From Sphingopyxis sp. OAS728 (GTDB lineage: Bacteria; Pseudomonadota; Alphaproteobacteria; Sphingomonadales; Sphingomonadaceae), in the NCBI RefSeq assembly GCF_014873485.1, contig NZ_JADBDT010000001.1, forward strand, positions 1,612,001 to 1,676,000: a DNA stretch of 64,000 nucleotides, written 5' to 3'. Positions 1-10,833 of this stretch are shown in pieces. The notes below the pieces were generated by a model. It ran no database searches and had not been told where the DNA came from. It saw only the letters and a list, made by a program, of their open reading frames with translations. Numbering within the stretch: position 1 is the first letter of the stretch; each line of letters opens with the position of its first letter. A program made the position numbers and the translations under genes.

Positions 1-363
1 GACGTGGAGGTCGAGCAATACGCCGGGTTCGACGGGCTTACGGAACTTCACCCCGTCGATGCCCATGAAATAGACGAGCTTGCCCGAGCCGCCGAGGCCG
101 AGCGATTCGATCGCCAATATGCCGCCCGCCTGCGCCAGCGCCTCGACGATGAGGACGCCGGGCATGATCGGCCGGCCGGGGAAATGCCCTTGGAAAAAGG
201 GCTCGTTCATCGTCACCGCCTTGACCGCGTGGATCGAGGTGTCCTTCACCATCGATTCCACCCGGTCGACGAGCAGCATCGGATAACGATGCGGCAACAG
301 CGTCAGGATCCGGCGGATATCCACCGGCCCCAATGCGCCTGCCCCGTTTTCCCCGTCCGTCAT
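1..363 (-). CDS. fabZ: FabZ, 3-hydroxyacyl-ACP dehydratase (C-terminus cut by window edge)
   Basis: Dehydrates (3R)-hydroxyacyl-ACP in cytoplasmic fatty-acid synthesis. The 121 visible residues start at an ATG and carry the hot-dog-fold signature [12 protein letters not shown]; by family knowledge the catalytic pair is His60 and Glu74. The usual family length is about 140-155 residues, so only the last strand or two is missing off the left edge. It sits 6 bp downstream of the skp-like gene in one operon. In many proteobacteria lpxD lies between these two genes; it is absent here. Confidence 0.96.
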   Translation of the reverse strand, partial: MTDGENGAGALGPVDIRRILTLLPHRYPMLLVDRVESMVKDTSIHAVKAVTMNEPFFQGHFPGRPIMPGVLIVEALAQAGGILAIESLGLGGSGKLVYFMGIDGVKFRKPVEPGVLLDLHV

Positions 364-369
364 CGATCT

Positions 370-1068
370 TTAGCGGGTCGTCGGAGCGGTGCCGGTCGGT
401 GCCGGAGCCGGGGTCGCCGGACGCGCGCCACCCTGTGCGGCGCGGGCCTGGTCCATCAGCTGCTGGTTGCGCTGCTGGACGAGCTGGCCCGGCTGATAAC
501 CGGCGGGAACCGCGATCGACACGTTGGGCAGGATGCGGTTGAGTTCGGTCACCACCGCGTCGGTGATGTCGACATTGTTTTCGCGCGCGATCACCGCCTC
601 GGGGTTCACGAGCAGGTCGACCTTTTTCGCGGTCATCGCGGCCTTGATCGCTTCGTTCATGCGAACGCTGATTTGGTCTTCGACATAGGCAATCGCGAGG
701 TCGACCGGCGCGCCGATCTGGCCGAGTTCGGTCTGCGCGGCGCGCTGCTTGTCCTGAACGGCCTTGCCGGCCGCCTGGACCGCGGTTTCGTTGCGCGGCG
801 TCTTTTTGATTTCTTCGTTATATTTGGCAACGAGGACGTTGACTTCGGCCTGCAGCGTCTGGCCGCGCGACTGCTGCTGGTCGATCTGCGCCTTGTAGGT
901 CGTCTCGATCTGGGTCGAGGCGGTCTGGAACGCGTTCGAGCGGGCGGCGGCGACGCGGACGTCGGCGACGCCGACACCCTTGGCCTGCGCAATGGCCGGA
1001 GCCGACAGGATGGGCGAAACCGACAGCGTGGCCATCGCCAGCGCCGAAGCGACGAGAAGTTTCTTCAT
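370..1068 (-). CDS. skp: OmpH/Skp family periplasmic chaperone
   Basis: A 232-residue protein with an N-terminal signal peptide (hydrophobic stretch at residues 5-20, Ala-rich cleavage region APAIAQA) and a Gln/Ala-rich, probably coiled-coil middle of the kind that forms the Skp tentacles. Skp-type chaperones hold unfolded outer-membrane proteins in the periplasm and hand them to BamA. The start codon overlaps the bamA stop by one base (TAATG), so translation is probably coupled. The last 30 residues are a low-complexity Ala/Pro/Thr tail, longer than in enterobacterial Skp. Confidence 0.93.
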   Translation of the reverse strand: MKKLLVASALAMATLSVSPILSAPAIAQAKGVGVADVRVAAARSNAFQTASTQIETTYKAQIDQQQSRGQTLQAEVNVLVAKYNEEIKKTPRNETAVQAAGKAVQDKQRAAQTELGQIGAPVDLAIAYVEDQISVRMNEAIKAAMTAKKVDLLVNPEAVIARENNVDITDAVVTELNRILPNVSIAVPAGYQPGQLVQQRNQQLMDQARAAQGGARPATPAPAPTGTAPTTR

Positions 1069-3758
1069 TAGAATTGGGTTCCTACATTGAATGAGAAGCG
1101 TTTGGTATCATCGCCCTCTTCTTTACGAAGGGCGTAAGCGAAGTCGATCCGGAAGGGACCGAAAGGAGAGTTCCAGTTCACCCCGGCGCCGATCGACACG
1201 CGCGGCATCCAGGTGTCGCCGAAGAAGCGTTCCTCGAACGGATCGAGGCGCGAGAAATCGGTCGGGCAGGTCGTATATTGACCGGTCCCCGTCGGGACGC
1301 CCCCCGTCGGGGTGGTAAAGGTTTCGGTTGCGAACTGGGTGACGCCCGTGGTCGCATTGCGGCAAAGCGACTTGGTCAGGCCAAAACCGGGCGCATTCGG
1401 ATCGGTTTCCCTGAAATTCGCGAGCGTCGTCAACTGCGGACGGCGGACGCTGAACACCGAACCGACGTCGACGAAGATCGACGGGCGAAGTCCCATTTCC
1501 TTCGCACCGGTGCCAAGCGGAATATCGAGCTCGAGCCGGCCCTGATAATAAGCGCGGCCACCGAGGGCGTCGTCGATCTGCCCGCGATCGCTGTTGCCGT
1601 CGGTCACGACGATCGGATTGGCGGGGTCGCTGTTGTCGACACCATAACGAATGACGCGCGGACCGACGCCGCGAATGTCGAAGCCGCGCATCTGCGGTTC
1701 GCCGAGGAAGAAGCGGTCGGTCAGGCGGACCTTGTCGCTGGTCGGGGTCGGACGGCCGCCGAAGGGATAGATATAACCGCCCTCGGCCGACAGGTTGAGG
1801 ATGAAGCGGCTGCCGAGATTGAAATGCTTGCTGCCCGACAAGCGCGTGCGGACATATTTGACGCTGCCGCCAAGGCCCGCAAAATCCTGGCTGAGCGACA
1901 GTGACTGGCCGCGCGTCGGGCGCAGGCGGTTGTCGCGATCGTCATAGGCGAGCGTGTAGCCGAGCAGCGACGTCGTGCGGTTACCGAGCGCATCGCAAAG
2001 GTAACGGCCCGCGACCAGCGGGTCGCATTCGTCGCCGAAATAATAGATGTCCTTGTCGAGCGTCACATCGTCGAAATTGATGCTGTAGCGTGCGAAGAAG
2101 GACATGAATTCGGTCAGCGGCACACCGGCGTTGATCTGGGCGCCAGTCGTGACCTGCTGGAAGGTCGTGCGACGGTCGTTGTTGATGAAGTTGAACGAGT
2201 TCAAATCGCGGCGATAGACGCTGCCGCCAATCGAGATATTGCGGTCGAACAGATAGGGTTCGGTGAAACCGAGTTCGATCGACTTCGAATAGCTCGAATA
2301 GTTGACCGACGCCTGGAGCTGCTGGCCGAGGCCGCGGAAGTTGCGCTGGCGGATCGACGCCTGGAGCAGGAAATTCTCGATCGACGAGAAACCGGCCGAC
2401 AGCGACAGTTCGCCGGTCGGCTTTTCCTCGACATTGGTTTCGAGGATGATGCGGTCGGGCGCGCTGCCTTCCTTGCGCTCGATTTCCAGATTTTCCTGGA
2501 AATAACCGAGGCTGTTGATGCGGTTCTCGGTGCGCTTGACGCCGAAGCTGTTGAAGGCGTCGCCTTCGTTCAGGCGGAATTCGCGGCGGACCACTTTATC
2601 GTGCGTCAGCGTGTTGCCGTTGACGTCGATGCGCTCGACATAGGTACGCGGGCTTTCGGCGACGTTGAAGGTGATCGCCATCGTCCGGGTTTCAGGGTCG
2701 CGGCGGAATTCGGGGTTGATGTCGGCAAAGGCGTAACCGAACAGGCCGGCGGTTTCGCTGAGGCTTTCGACCGTGTCCTCGACCTGCTTGGCGTCGTACC
2801 AGTCGCCGGTCTTCATCGGCAGCAGCTTCTTCAGCATTTCGGGCTGGAAGTCGCGGATTTCGCTCTTCACGTCGACGTCGCCGAACTTGTAGCGCTCGCC
2901 TTCCTCGACCACATAGGTGATGATGAAGTCCTGCTTGTTGCTCGTCAGCTCGGCCACCGCCGAAATCACGCGGAAATCGGCGTAACCGTTGGTGAGGTAA
3001 AAGAGGCGCAGCTTTTGCTGGTCATAAGCGAGGCGGTCGGGGTCATAGCTCGTGTTCGACGACAGGATCGTCATCAGGCTCGACTGCTTCGTCGCCATCT
3101 CGTCCTTGAGATCGCCATCGCTGAACCTCTCGTTGCCGATGATGTTGATCTGGCGGACCTTCGACTTCGGCCCTTCGTTGATTTCGAACACGACGTCGAC
3201 GCGATTCTGGTCGAGCGACACCATCTTGGGCTCGACCGTCGCGGCAAAGCGGCCCTGGCGCTTGTAGAGTTCAATGATGCGCGCGACGTCGGCGCGGACT
3301 TTCGAGCGGGTGAAGATCTGGCGCGGCGCGAGCTTGATCTCTGGACGGATCTTGTCTTCCTTCAGGCGCTTGTTGCCTTCCAGGATGACGCGGTTGATCA
3401 CCGGGTTTTCGGTGACCTGGATCGTCAGCGCACCGGCGTTATCGGTGATCTGGAAATCCTTGAACAATTCGGTCGCGGCGAGGTCCTTCAGCGCCTGATC
3501 GAGCACCGAGCGGTCATATTGCTGACCGACGCGCAGGCGCAGGTACGACATGATCGTCTGCGCCTCGAGCCGCTGGTTGCCGACGACGGTGATCGACTGG
3601 ACGGTCGTCGCGGCCGGAGCCGCTTCGGGAGCCGGCGCCGGGACCGTCGGCGGTGCAACCTGCTGCGCCGCCACCGGCGTCGCAAGCATCGTGCCGGCCA
3701 AAAGAATTACCGACAGCTGCGTCCGCGCCGAGAATTTGTGTGAAGCCACGCTGTTCAT
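1068..3758 (-). CDS. bamA: BamA, outer membrane protein assembly factor
   Basis: Central subunit of the BAM complex that inserts beta-barrel proteins. The ATG at 3758 gives 896 residues with a clear signal peptide ending in a TPVAAQQ-like cleavage region; an upstream extension of the frame has no signal peptide and was rejected. A Pro/Ala-rich spacer leads into about five POTRA domains (roughly residues 55-400) and then an Omp85-type 16-stranded barrel that ends in a terminal aromatic residue (NVGTQF), the usual barrel signature. It lies between rseP and skp, the standard order. The barrel has a long Thr/Gly-rich insertion near residues 790-840. Confidence 0.97.
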   Translation of the reverse strand: MNSVASHKFSARTQLSVILLAGTMLATPVAAQQVAPPTVPAPAPEAAPAATTVQSITVVGNQRLEAQTIMSYLRLRVGQQYDRSVLDQALKDLAATELFKDFQITDNAGALTIQVTENPVINRVILEGNKRLKEDKIRPEIKLAPRQIFTRSKVRADVARIIELYKRQGRFAATVEPKMVSLDQNRVDVVFEINEGPKSKVRQINIIGNERFSDGDLKDEMATKQSSLMTILSSNTSYDPDRLAYDQQKLRLFYLTNGYADFRVISAVAELTSNKQDFIITYVVEEGERYKFGDVDVKSEIRDFQPEMLKKLLPMKTGDWYDAKQVEDTVESLSETAGLFGYAFADINPEFRRDPETRTMAITFNVAESPRTYVERIDVNGNTLTHDKVVRREFRLNEGDAFNSFGVKRTENRINSLGYFQENLEIERKEGSAPDRIILETNVEEKPTGELSLSAGFSSIENFLLQASIRQRNFRGLGQQLQASVNYSSYSKSIELGFTEPYLFDRNISIGGSVYRRDLNSFNFINNDRRTTFQQVTTGAQINAGVPLTEFMSFFARYSINFDDVTLDKDIYYFGDECDPLVAGRYLCDALGNRTTSLLGYTLAYDDRDNRLRPTRGQSLSLSQDFAGLGGSVKYVRTRLSGSKHFNLGSRFILNLSAEGGYIYPFGGRPTPTSDKVRLTDRFFLGEPQMRGFDIRGVGPRVIRYGVDNSDPANPIVVTDGNSDRGQIDDALGGRAYYQGRLELDIPLGTGAKEMGLRPSIFVDVGSVFSVRRPQLTTLANFRETDPNAPGFGLTKSLCRNATTGVTQFATETFTTPTGGVPTGTGQYTTCPTDFSRLDPFEERFFGDTWMPRVSIGAGVNWNSPFGPFRIDFAYALRKEEGDDTKRFSFNVGTQF

Positions 3759-3829
3759 CCCGAAAAAATAACTAAAAGCGACAAACCCGCCTGACCGCAG
3801 GTTCGCGCGCACTCCCTGCCCCAGACTCG

Positions 3830-4963
3830 CTAGCCAATCAAGCGCGCGATCCCGTCCCACAGGCCCAATGAGCCCAAATCGTTGAAAGTTACGACCAGCA
3901 TCAATGTAACGACTGCCGCAAAGCCGAAACGAAACGCCCATTCCTGCACCTGCGGCGGCGCGGGGCGCCGACGGACCGCTTCATAGGCAAAGAATAGCAA
4001 ATGACCACCATCGAGCATGGGCAATGGCAAGAGATTGATGAACCCCAGATTGATGGAAATCAGGGCGATGAAGAATATCAGCGACGCAATCCCCAGCGTC
4101 GCCGCCTGCCCCGAAATCTCGGCGATCTTTACCGGCCCGTTCATGTCCTTGATCGAGCGGCGTCCGGTGAGGAACTGGCCGAGCACCTCGCCGGTCTGGC
4201 GAACGATTTGCCATGTCTGGTGCAGCCCGACCGCGGGCGCTTCGAGCAGCGATACCGGCTGCAGCTCCTGCGCAGGCGGCGCGACACCGATGATCGCGCG
4301 CTCATATTCCTGACCGAAGGGATCCTTGTCCTTGACCAGCCGCGGGGTCAGCTCGACCGTGCGCTCGCTGCCGCTGCGCAGGATCCGTACCTGCATCGCC
4401 TCGCCCGGGCGATGCGCGACCGCCATCGGGATATCGCCGAAGGTCTCGATCGGGCGGCCGTCGATCGCGACGATCCGGTCGCCGATGCGCAGACCCGCCG
4501 AAGCCGCGGCCGACCCGACCTCGATCCCGCCCGCAACCGGCGGCGTCACCGGCTTGCCGCCCATCCACGCGAAACCCGCGAGGATCAGGATGGCGAAGAT
4601 AAAATTGGTCACCGGACCCGCAGCAACGATCAGCGAGCGCTTCCACACCGGCTGCGCCGGGAACGTGTGCGATTTCTCCTCGGCGGGGAGCTGCTGCCAG
4701 TTCGCATCGGGCTGGCTGACGGCGTCGCGGTCGCCCGCGAACTGGACATAGCCGCCAAGCGGCAGCCAGCCGATCTTCCATTCGGTGCCGCGCTTGTCGG
4801 TCCAGCCAAGAATCTTGCGGCCGAAGCCGATCGAAAAGGTGTCGGCCTTCACCCCGCACCAGCGGCCCACGATATAATGGCCATATTCGTGCACGAACAC
4901 GAGCGGCCCGAGGACAAGCAGGAAAGCGAGGATCGTAAAGGCGAAACCGGGGGTCTCAAGCAT
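3830..4963 (-). CDS. rseP: RseP, site-2 intramembrane zinc metalloprotease
   Basis: Membrane protease of the M50 family that cleaves anti-sigma factors and residual signal peptides inside the membrane. The 377-residue product has the zinc-binding HEYGH motif (His25, Glu26, His29) in the first membrane helix, a single PDZ domain around residues 130-210 (two in E. coli RseP, one in many alphaproteobacteria), and a C-terminal LDGGH motif that supplies the third ligand. The ATG at 4963 lies 8 bp inside the end of dxr, which supports this start and translational coupling. Confidence 0.95.
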   Translation of the reverse strand: MLETPGFAFTILAFLLVLGPLVFVHEYGHYIVGRWCGVKADTFSIGFGRKILGWTDKRGTEWKIGWLPLGGYVQFAGDRDAVSQPDANWQQLPAEEKSHTFPAQPVWKRSLIVAAGPVTNFIFAILILAGFAWMGGKPVTPPVAGGIEVGSAAASAGLRIGDRIVAIDGRPIETFGDIPMAVAHRPGEAMQVRILRSGSERTVELTPRLVKDKDPFGQEYERAIIGVAPPAQELQPVSLLEAPAVGLHQTWQIVRQTGEVLGQFLTGRRSIKDMNGPVKIAEISGQAATLGIASLIFFIALISINLGFINLLPLPMLDGGHLLFFAYEAVRRRPAPPQVQEWAFRFGFAAVVTLMLVVTFNDLGSLGLWDGIARLIG

Positions 4964-6119
4964 GTTCAATTTGGTCCACAAAAATTTGGGCAGCCGCGCG
5001 GGATGCCGCATCGACGCTGAATATGCCGTGAAGCGATGTCGGCACGGCCGGCGCATCGGCGTCGATCACCCGGCGCACCGTATCGACGATCGCGGGGAAG
5101 GAAATGCGGCCGGCGAGGAAGGCGGCGACTGCGACCTCGTTCGCGGCGTTGAGCTGCGCCGGGCGCGCGCCGCCCTCGGCTATCGCGGCGCGGCAGAGCG
5201 CGGTCGCGGGAAAGCGCACTTCGTCGGGCGCCTCGAAATCGAGCCGCGATATGCTTGCGAGATCGAGCGGCGCGCACGGCGTCGCCATCCGCTGCGGCCA
5301 GGCGAGCGCGCTGCTGATCGGGATCCGCATGTCGGGCGAGCCGAGCTGGGCGAGCGTCGAGCAGTCGATATATTCGACGAGGCTGTGGATCACCGATTGC
5401 GGGTGGACGAGGATTTCGATGCGGTCGAGCCCGACCGGGAACAGGTGATGCGCCTCGATCAGTTCGAGGCCCTTGTTCATCATCGTCGCCGAATCGACGC
5501 TGATTTTCGCGCCCATCGACCAGTTCGGATGCGCCACCGCCTGCGCCGGCGTGACGCGCGCCATGTCGGCGGCGCTCATCGTGCGGAAGGGGCCGCCACT
5601 CGCGGTCAGGATGATGCGGCGCACCTGATCGATCCGCCCGCCCGCAAGACACTGGAAGATTGCATTATGCTCGCTGTCGACGGGCAGGATCGTCGCGCGC
5701 GACGCGCGCGCGGCGGCGGTCATCAGTTCGCCCGCCGAAACCAGCGCCTCCTTGTTGGCGAGCGCGACATCGTGGCCCGCTTCGAGCGCGGCCATCGTCG
5801 GCGCGAGGCCCGCGGTGCCGACGATCGCGGCCATCACCAGATCGGTCGGCTGCCGCGCGACGGCGACAAGCGCATCGGCGCCGGCCGCGGTTTCGATGCC
5901 GGTGCCCGCGAGCGCGTCTTTCAACGCGCCATAGCGCGCGTCATCGGCGATCACCGCAATATCGGGTCGGAATTCCTTTGCGAGCTTCGCCAGCTCTGCG
6001 ACATCGCTGTTCGCGGTCAGCACGCCCACAGCCCAGGCCTCGCCATCGCGGCGCACGAGATCGAGGGTCGATTGCCCGACCGATCCCGTCGCACCGAACA
6101 GCGAGAGACGGCGCGTCAT
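4956..6119 (-). CDS. dxr: 1-deoxy-D-xylulose 5-phosphate reductoisomerase
   Basis: Converts DXP to 2-C-methyl-D-erythritol 4-phosphate with NADPH, the first committed step of the MEP isoprenoid pathway. The 387-residue protein begins with the NADPH-binding motif GATGSVGQST and keeps the metal and substrate segments PVDSEHNAIFQ and SATMMNKGLE. The ATG at 6119 was chosen because the nucleotide-binding strand follows at once; a 12-residue upstream extension lacks support. One base separates it from cdsA, and its 3' end overlaps rseP. With uppS three genes upstream, it supplies precursors for undecaprenyl phosphate. Confidence 0.97.
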   Translation of the reverse strand: MTRRLSLFGATGSVGQSTLDLVRRDGEAWAVGVLTANSDVAELAKLAKEFRPDIAVIADDARYGALKDALAGTGIETAAGADALVAVARQPTDLVMAAIVGTAGLAPTMAALEAGHDVALANKEALVSAGELMTAAARASRATILPVDSEHNAIFQCLAGGRIDQVRRIILTASGGPFRTMSAADMARVTPAQAVAHPNWSMGAKISVDSATMMNKGLELIEAHHLFPVGLDRIEILVHPQSVIHSLVEYIDCSTLAQLGSPDMRIPISSALAWPQRMATPCAPLDLASISRLDFEAPDEVRFPATALCRAAIAEGGARPAQLNAANEVAVAAFLAGRISFPAIVDTVRRVIDADAPAVPTSLHGIFSVDAASRAAAQIFVDQIEHA

Positions 6120-6120
6120 G

Positions 6121-6795
6121 TCAGCCCGCCGCCCGCACGGCGATCTGGCCCACAAACGCCAGCGCGCCGAGCAGCAATGCCACCGGCAGCACGCCGTCGA
6201 CGCGATCGAACAGCCCGCCGTGGCCGGGAATGAGCTTGCCCGAATCCTTGACGCCCGCGCGGCGCTTCATCCAGCTTTGCGCGAGGTCGCCGAGCTGCGC
6301 GAGCAGCCCCATGAACAGGCCGATCCACAGCGGCACGCCGATGATGCCCGCGCGGTCGCCGATCGTCGCGCTGGCAATCAGCGCCGCGACCATGCCACCG
6401 ATCAGCCCCGACCAGGTCTTCGACGGGCTGATCTTGGGCGCGAGGCGCGCGCCGCCAAAGGCGCGGCCGGCGAAATAGGCTCCGATATCGGTCGCCCACA
6501 CCATGCCGAAGACCCAGAGCGCCGCCGTCATGCCGAGCGCCTCGCGAATGAACCACAGTCCCGCCATCGCGCCGAGGACGAGCACCGGGCCGAGGATATT
6601 GAGCGAGGTCTTCGCGCCGCCGCCGAGCGTCATCGCCTTCACGAGCTGGAACCACTCGACCAGAACCAATGCGCCGCCGACGAGAAGCAGCAGGCCGAAA
6701 GCGATACCGCCGAACCAGAGCGCCGTGCCCGCAATCGCAAATAGCACGATTGCCGACCCGATCCGCACCCAAAGATCCGATTTGCCCGCTGCCAT
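6121..6795 (-). CDS. cdsA: Phosphatidate cytidylyltransferase
   Basis: Makes CDP-diacylglycerol from phosphatidate and CTP in the inner membrane, feeding the PssA/Psd pair encoded at 11.4-12.9 kb. The 224-residue protein is almost wholly hydrophobic with about six to seven membrane helices, and its C-terminal third holds the family signature (SPSKTWSGLIGG, then KDSGKLIPGHGGLFDRVD). It is shorter than E. coli CdsA (about 285) but normal for alphaproteobacteria. Three bases separate it from uppS. Confidence 0.95.
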   Translation of the reverse strand: MAAGKSDLWVRIGSAIVLFAIAGTALWFGGIAFGLLLLVGGALVLVEWFQLVKAMTLGGGAKTSLNILGPVLVLGAMAGLWFIREALGMTAALWVFGMVWATDIGAYFAGRAFGGARLAPKISPSKTWSGLIGGMVAALIASATIGDRAGIIGVPLWIGLFMGLLAQLGDLAQSWMKRRAGVKDSGKLIPGHGGLFDRVDGVLPVALLLGALAFVGQIAVRAAG

Positions 6796-6798
6796 GAA

Positions 6799-7491
<693 letters not shown>

Positions 7492-7525
7492 AGTCTGTAC
7501 AAGGTCCCGGAAACCGACCGATCCA

Positions 7526-8080
7526 CTAGCCCAGGATTTCCTTTTCCTTGGCGGCGGCGGCGGCGTCGAGTTCGGCGATCGTCGCGTCGGTCAGCTTCTG
7601 CACCTCGGTTTCGGCGCGCTTGCGATCGTCCTCGCTGATTTCCTTCTTGTTCTCGTCGGCCTTGAGGTTGTCCATGCCGTCGCGGCGGACGTTGCGAACC
7701 GCGACGCGCGCCTTTTCAGCATATTGACCGGCGAGCTTCGACAGCTCCTTGCGGCGCTCCTGCGTCATTTCGGGGATCGGCAGGCGCAGCATCTGGCCGT
7801 CGACGATCGGGTTGAGCCCGAGGCCCGCCGAGCGGATCGCCTTGTCGACCGGGCCGACGTTCGACTTGTCCCACACCTGCACCGACAGCATACGCGGTTC
7901 GGGGGCGCTGACCGAGGCGACCTGGTTCAGCGGCATGTGGCTGCCATAGACCTCGACCGTCACCGGATCGAGCAGCGCGGTGTGCGCGCGGCCGGTGCGG
8001 AGGCCCGAAAGGTCGCTCTTCAGTGCTTCGACCGCGCCGTGCATGCGGCGTTCGAGGTCGGCCTTGTCATATTTCGCCAT
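7526..8080 (-). CDS. frr: Ribosome recycling factor
   Basis: Splits post-termination ribosomes together with EF-G. The ATG at 8080 gives 184 residues starting [12 protein letters not shown], with the tRNA-mimic three-helix bundle sequence ([14 protein letters not shown] near residue 30 and [19 protein letters not shown] near residue 115). The frame extends 45 codons upstream but those residues do not resemble RRF. An AGAGGAA-type ribosome-binding site precedes the ATG. It lies 23 bp downstream of pyrH, the usual neighbour. Confidence 0.97.
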   Translation of the reverse strand: MAKYDKADLERRMHGAVEALKSDLSGLRTGRAHTALLDPVTVEVYGSHMPLNQVASVSAPEPRMLSVQVWDKSNVGPVDKAIRSAGLGLNPIVDGQMLRLPIPEMTQERRKELSKLAGQYAEKARVAVRNVRRDGMDNLKADENKKEISEDDRKRAETEVQKLTDATIAELDAAAAAKEKEILG

Positions 8081-8103
8081 CGTCTTTTCCTCTCTTGGTC
8101 TTG

Positions 8104-8826
8104 TCAGGCGGCGTCGCCGACGACGGTGGAAACACCCTCGCCCGCCAGCACGCGCGCCAGATTGCCGGGTTCGCGAATATTGAACACGACGATCGGGATA
8201 TGGTTGTCGCGGCACAGCGCCACCGCGCTAGCGTCCATCACCTTCAGATTGTCGGCAAGGACGCGGTCATAGCTCAGCGTATCGTAGCGAACCGCGGTCG
8301 CATCCTTCTTGGGATCGGCGTTGTAGACGCCGTCGACGCTGGTGCCCTTGAGCAGCGCGTCGCACTTCATTTCGGCGGCGCGAAGCGCGGCGCCGCTGTC
8401 GGTCGTGAAATAGGGTGCGCCGACGCCGGCGGCGAAGATCACCACGCGGCCCTTTTCCATATGGCGCTCGGCGCGGCGGCGGATCACCGGCTCGCACACC
8501 TTGTCCATCTCGATCGCCGACTGGACGCGGGTTTCGACGCCGAGCTGTTCGAGCGCATTCTGCATCGCGAGCGCGTTCATCACGGTTGCGAGCATGCCCA
8601 TATAATCGGCCTGCGCACGGTCCATGCCCTTGGCGGCCCCAGCCATGCCGCGGAAGATATTGCCGCCGCCGATGACGAGGCAGATTTCGAGCCCGCGATC
8701 CTTCGCTTCCTTGACCTCGGCGGCCATGCTCGCGACGGTTTCGGGGTCGATGCCGAACGGGCTGGAGCCCATCAGCGCCTCGCCCGACAGTTTCAGCAGA
8801 ATACGTTTCATGCCGGGCAGAGCCAT
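8104..8826 (-). CDS. pyrH: UMP kinase
   Basis: Phosphorylates UMP to UDP; bacterial members are hexameric amino-acid-kinase-fold enzymes, usually GTP-activated and UTP-inhibited. The 240-residue sequence shows [11 protein letters not shown] at the N-terminus (phosphate-binding Lys and Gly), GGGNIFRG in the nucleotide loop and the [15 protein letters not shown] block near the C-terminus. It lies in the standard tsf-pyrH-frr order, 116 bp downstream of tsf. Confidence 0.97.
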   Translation of the reverse strand: MALPGMKRILLKLSGEALMGSSPFGIDPETVASMAAEVKEAKDRGLEICLVIGGGNIFRGMAGAAKGMDRAQADYMGMLATVMNALAMQNALEQLGVETRVQSAIEMDKVCEPVIRRRAERHMEKGRVVIFAAGVGAPYFTTDSGAALRAAEMKCDALLKGTSVDGVYNADPKKDATAVRYDTLSYDRVLADNLKVMDASAVALCRDNHIPIVVFNIREPGNLARVLAGEGVSTVVGDAA

Positions 8827-8942
8827 GATCGGGGGAACCTTGTGTAATCGATGAATATGCGAATGGCGCGCACCCTAGAGCGGGCACGCGCCATTGCCAA
8901 GCGGACTACCGCGACGAACGCAGCAATCCGGATCTTCTTTTA

Positions 8943-9869
8943 TCAGACGCCGGCGACGGCCGCGACTTCCGCCGCGAAATCGCTTTCTTCCTTCTCGATG
9001 CCTTCACCGAGCTGGAAGCGGACGAAGCCCTTGAGCGTGATCGTCGCGCCGACATCCTTGCCGGCTGCGGCGACGACTTCGGCGACCGGGGTCTTGCCGT
9101 CCATCACGAAGAGCTGCGACAGCAGCGCGTTTTCCTTGCGGAACTTCGCGATCGAACCGTCGACCATCTTCGAAACGATGTCGGCGGGCTTGCCCGACTG
9201 GGCAGCCTTTTCCTCGGCGATCGCGCGTTCGCGGGCGACGAGGTCGGCGTCGAGATCGTCGCCGTTCAGCGCCAGCGGGTTCGCGGCGGCGACGTGCATC
9301 GCAAGCTGCTTGCCGAGCGGTTCGAGCACGTCGGCACCGGCGGTCGATTCGAGCGCGACGAGCACGCCGATCTTGCCCATGCCGGGAGCGGCGGCGTTGT
9401 GGACATAGCCCGTGACGACGCCCGAGTTCACCGAGACGATGGTCGAACGACGCAGCGACTGGTTTTCACCGATCGTCGCGATGTTGCTGGTCAGCTTCTC
9501 GGCGACGGTGCCGCCGCTGGGATAGGTCGCAGCGGCGAGCGCTTCGATGTCCGAGATGTTGCCGGCGAGCGCGACCTGCGTCACGTCGCGGACGAATTCC
9601 TGGAACTGCTCATTCTTGCCGACGAAGTCGGTTTCGCTGTTCACTTCGACCATCGCGCCGCGGGTGCCGTCGGTGGCAACGCCAACCAGGCCTTCGGCGG
9701 CAACGCGGCCGGCCTTCTTGGCGGCGGCGGCGAGGCCCTTGGTGCGCAGCCAGTCGATCGACGCTTCGATGTCACCGTTGTTTTCGGCGAGCGCCTTTTT
9801 GCAGTCCATCATGCCTGCGCCCGTGCGGTCGCGCAGTTCCTTGACGAGAGCGGCCGTGATTTCAGCCAT
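8943..9869 (-). CDS. tsf: Elongation factor Ts
   Basis: Guanine nucleotide exchange factor for EF-Tu. The 308-residue protein starts with the UBA-like domain [21 protein letters not shown] and the diagnostic MDCKKAL segment, followed by the core with [13 protein letters not shown], whose Asp-Phe pair contacts EF-Tu. The ATG is preceded by AAAGGAA at a good distance. rpsB lies upstream on the same strand, the near-universal rpsB-tsf pair. Confidence 0.97.
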   Translation of the reverse strand: MAEITAALVKELRDRTGAGMMDCKKALAENNGDIEASIDWLRTKGLAAAAKKAGRVAAEGLVGVATDGTRGAMVEVNSETDFVGKNEQFQEFVRDVTQVALAGNISDIEALAAATYPSGGTVAEKLTSNIATIGENQSLRRSTIVSVNSGVVTGYVHNAAAPGMGKIGVLVALESTAGADVLEPLGKQLAMHVAAANPLALNGDDLDADLVARERAIAEEKAAQSGKPADIVSKMVDGSIAKFRKENALLSQLFVMDGKTPVAEVVAAAGKDVGATITLKGFVRFQLGEGIEKEESDFAAEVAAVAGV

Positions 9870-9954
9870 GAGTTGTTCCTTTCAAAAGGGGCGGACCCAT
9901 CGGATCCGCGGGACGCCCGCGCGCATGGCCGGGCGATAAGTCAAAGGGATGACA

Positions 9955-9984
9955 GGGACGGCGTGGGCCTTGCCGCGCCGTCCC
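9955..9984 (-). terminator. Strong GC hairpin between rpsB and tsf
   Basis: Nine-base arms GGGACGGCG and CGCCGTCCC face each other around a 12-base loop in the 130-bp rpsB-tsf gap. There is no T-run, so a partial terminator or mRNA-stabilising stem that sets the rpsB:tsf ratio is more likely than full termination. Confidence 0.5.
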
Positions 9985-9999
9985 GTCATGCCCGAGCGA

Positions 10000-10833
10000 T
10001 TATGCGTCGCTCTGACGTTCGGTTTCGGCAGCAGCTTCGGCCGGGACCTGTTCGTCCTCGGTCACCGGAGCGGCAGCTTCTTCGACCAGGACGGGTTCGG
10101 CGGTCGGCTCGACAGCGGCGCCGAGATCTTCGCCGCGGTTCGCGCGGGCCTGCTGGCCGCCACGGGTTGCCGCCTGGGCAACCGCTTCGCAGTAAAGGCG
10201 AATGGCGCGTGCGGCGTCATCGTTCGCCGGAACCGGGAAAGCAATGCCGTCGGGCGAAACGTTCGAATCGAGGATCGCGACGACGGGGATGCCAAGGACG
10301 TTGGCTTCCTTGATCGCCAGCTCTTCCTTGTTCGCGTCGATCACGAACATCACGTCGGGAATGCCGCCCATGTCGCGGATGCCGCCCAGGCTCATTTCGA
10401 GCTTGTCGCGTTCGCGCGTCTTGTTGAGCACTTCCTTCTTGGTGAGGCCCGAGGTGTCGCCCGAGAGCTGCTCTTCGAGCGTCTTGAGACGCTTGATCGA
10501 ACCCGAGATCGTCTTCCAGTTGGTGAGCATGCCGCCCAGCCAGCGGTGGTTGACGAAGTGCTGGCCCGAAGCGCGCGCCGCATCGGCGATCGCACCCTGC
10601 GCCTGGCGCTTGGTGCCGACGAACAGGACCTTGCCGCCAGCGGCCGAGGTCGAGGCGATGAAGTCGAGCGCGCGCGCGAAGAGCGGCACGGTCTGCGACA
10701 GGTCGAGAATGTGGATGCCGTTGCGCGCACCGAAGATATACGGCTTCATGCGCGGGTTCCAACGGTGGGTCTGGTGGCCGAAGTGGGCGCCAGCTTCGAT
10801 AAGATTCTGCATCGTGACGACAGGTGCCGCCAT
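10000..10833 (-). CDS. rpsB: 30S ribosomal protein S2
   Basis: Small-subunit ribosomal protein. The ATG at 10833 gives 277 residues beginning [21 protein letters not shown], with the S2 signatures [19 protein letters not shown] and [16 protein letters not shown]. The last 50 residues are an acidic Ala/Glu-rich tail (several [11 protein letters not shown] runs), typical of alphaproteobacterial S2. An AAGGAGAAAG ribosome-binding site precedes the ATG. The longer upstream frame (30 codons) is rejected. Confidence 0.97.
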   Translation of the reverse strand: MAAPVVTMQNLIEAGAHFGHQTHRWNPRMKPYIFGARNGIHILDLSQTVPLFARALDFIASTSAAGGKVLFVGTKRQAQGAIADAARASGQHFVNHRWLGGMLTNWKTISGSIKRLKTLEEQLSGDTSGLTKKEVLNKTRERDKLEMSLGGIRDMGGIPDVMFVIDANKEELAIKEANVLGIPVVAILDSNVSPDGIAFPVPANDDAARAIRLYCEAVAQAATRGGQQARANRGEDLGAAVEPTAEPVLVEEAAAPVTEDEQVPAEAAAETERQSDA

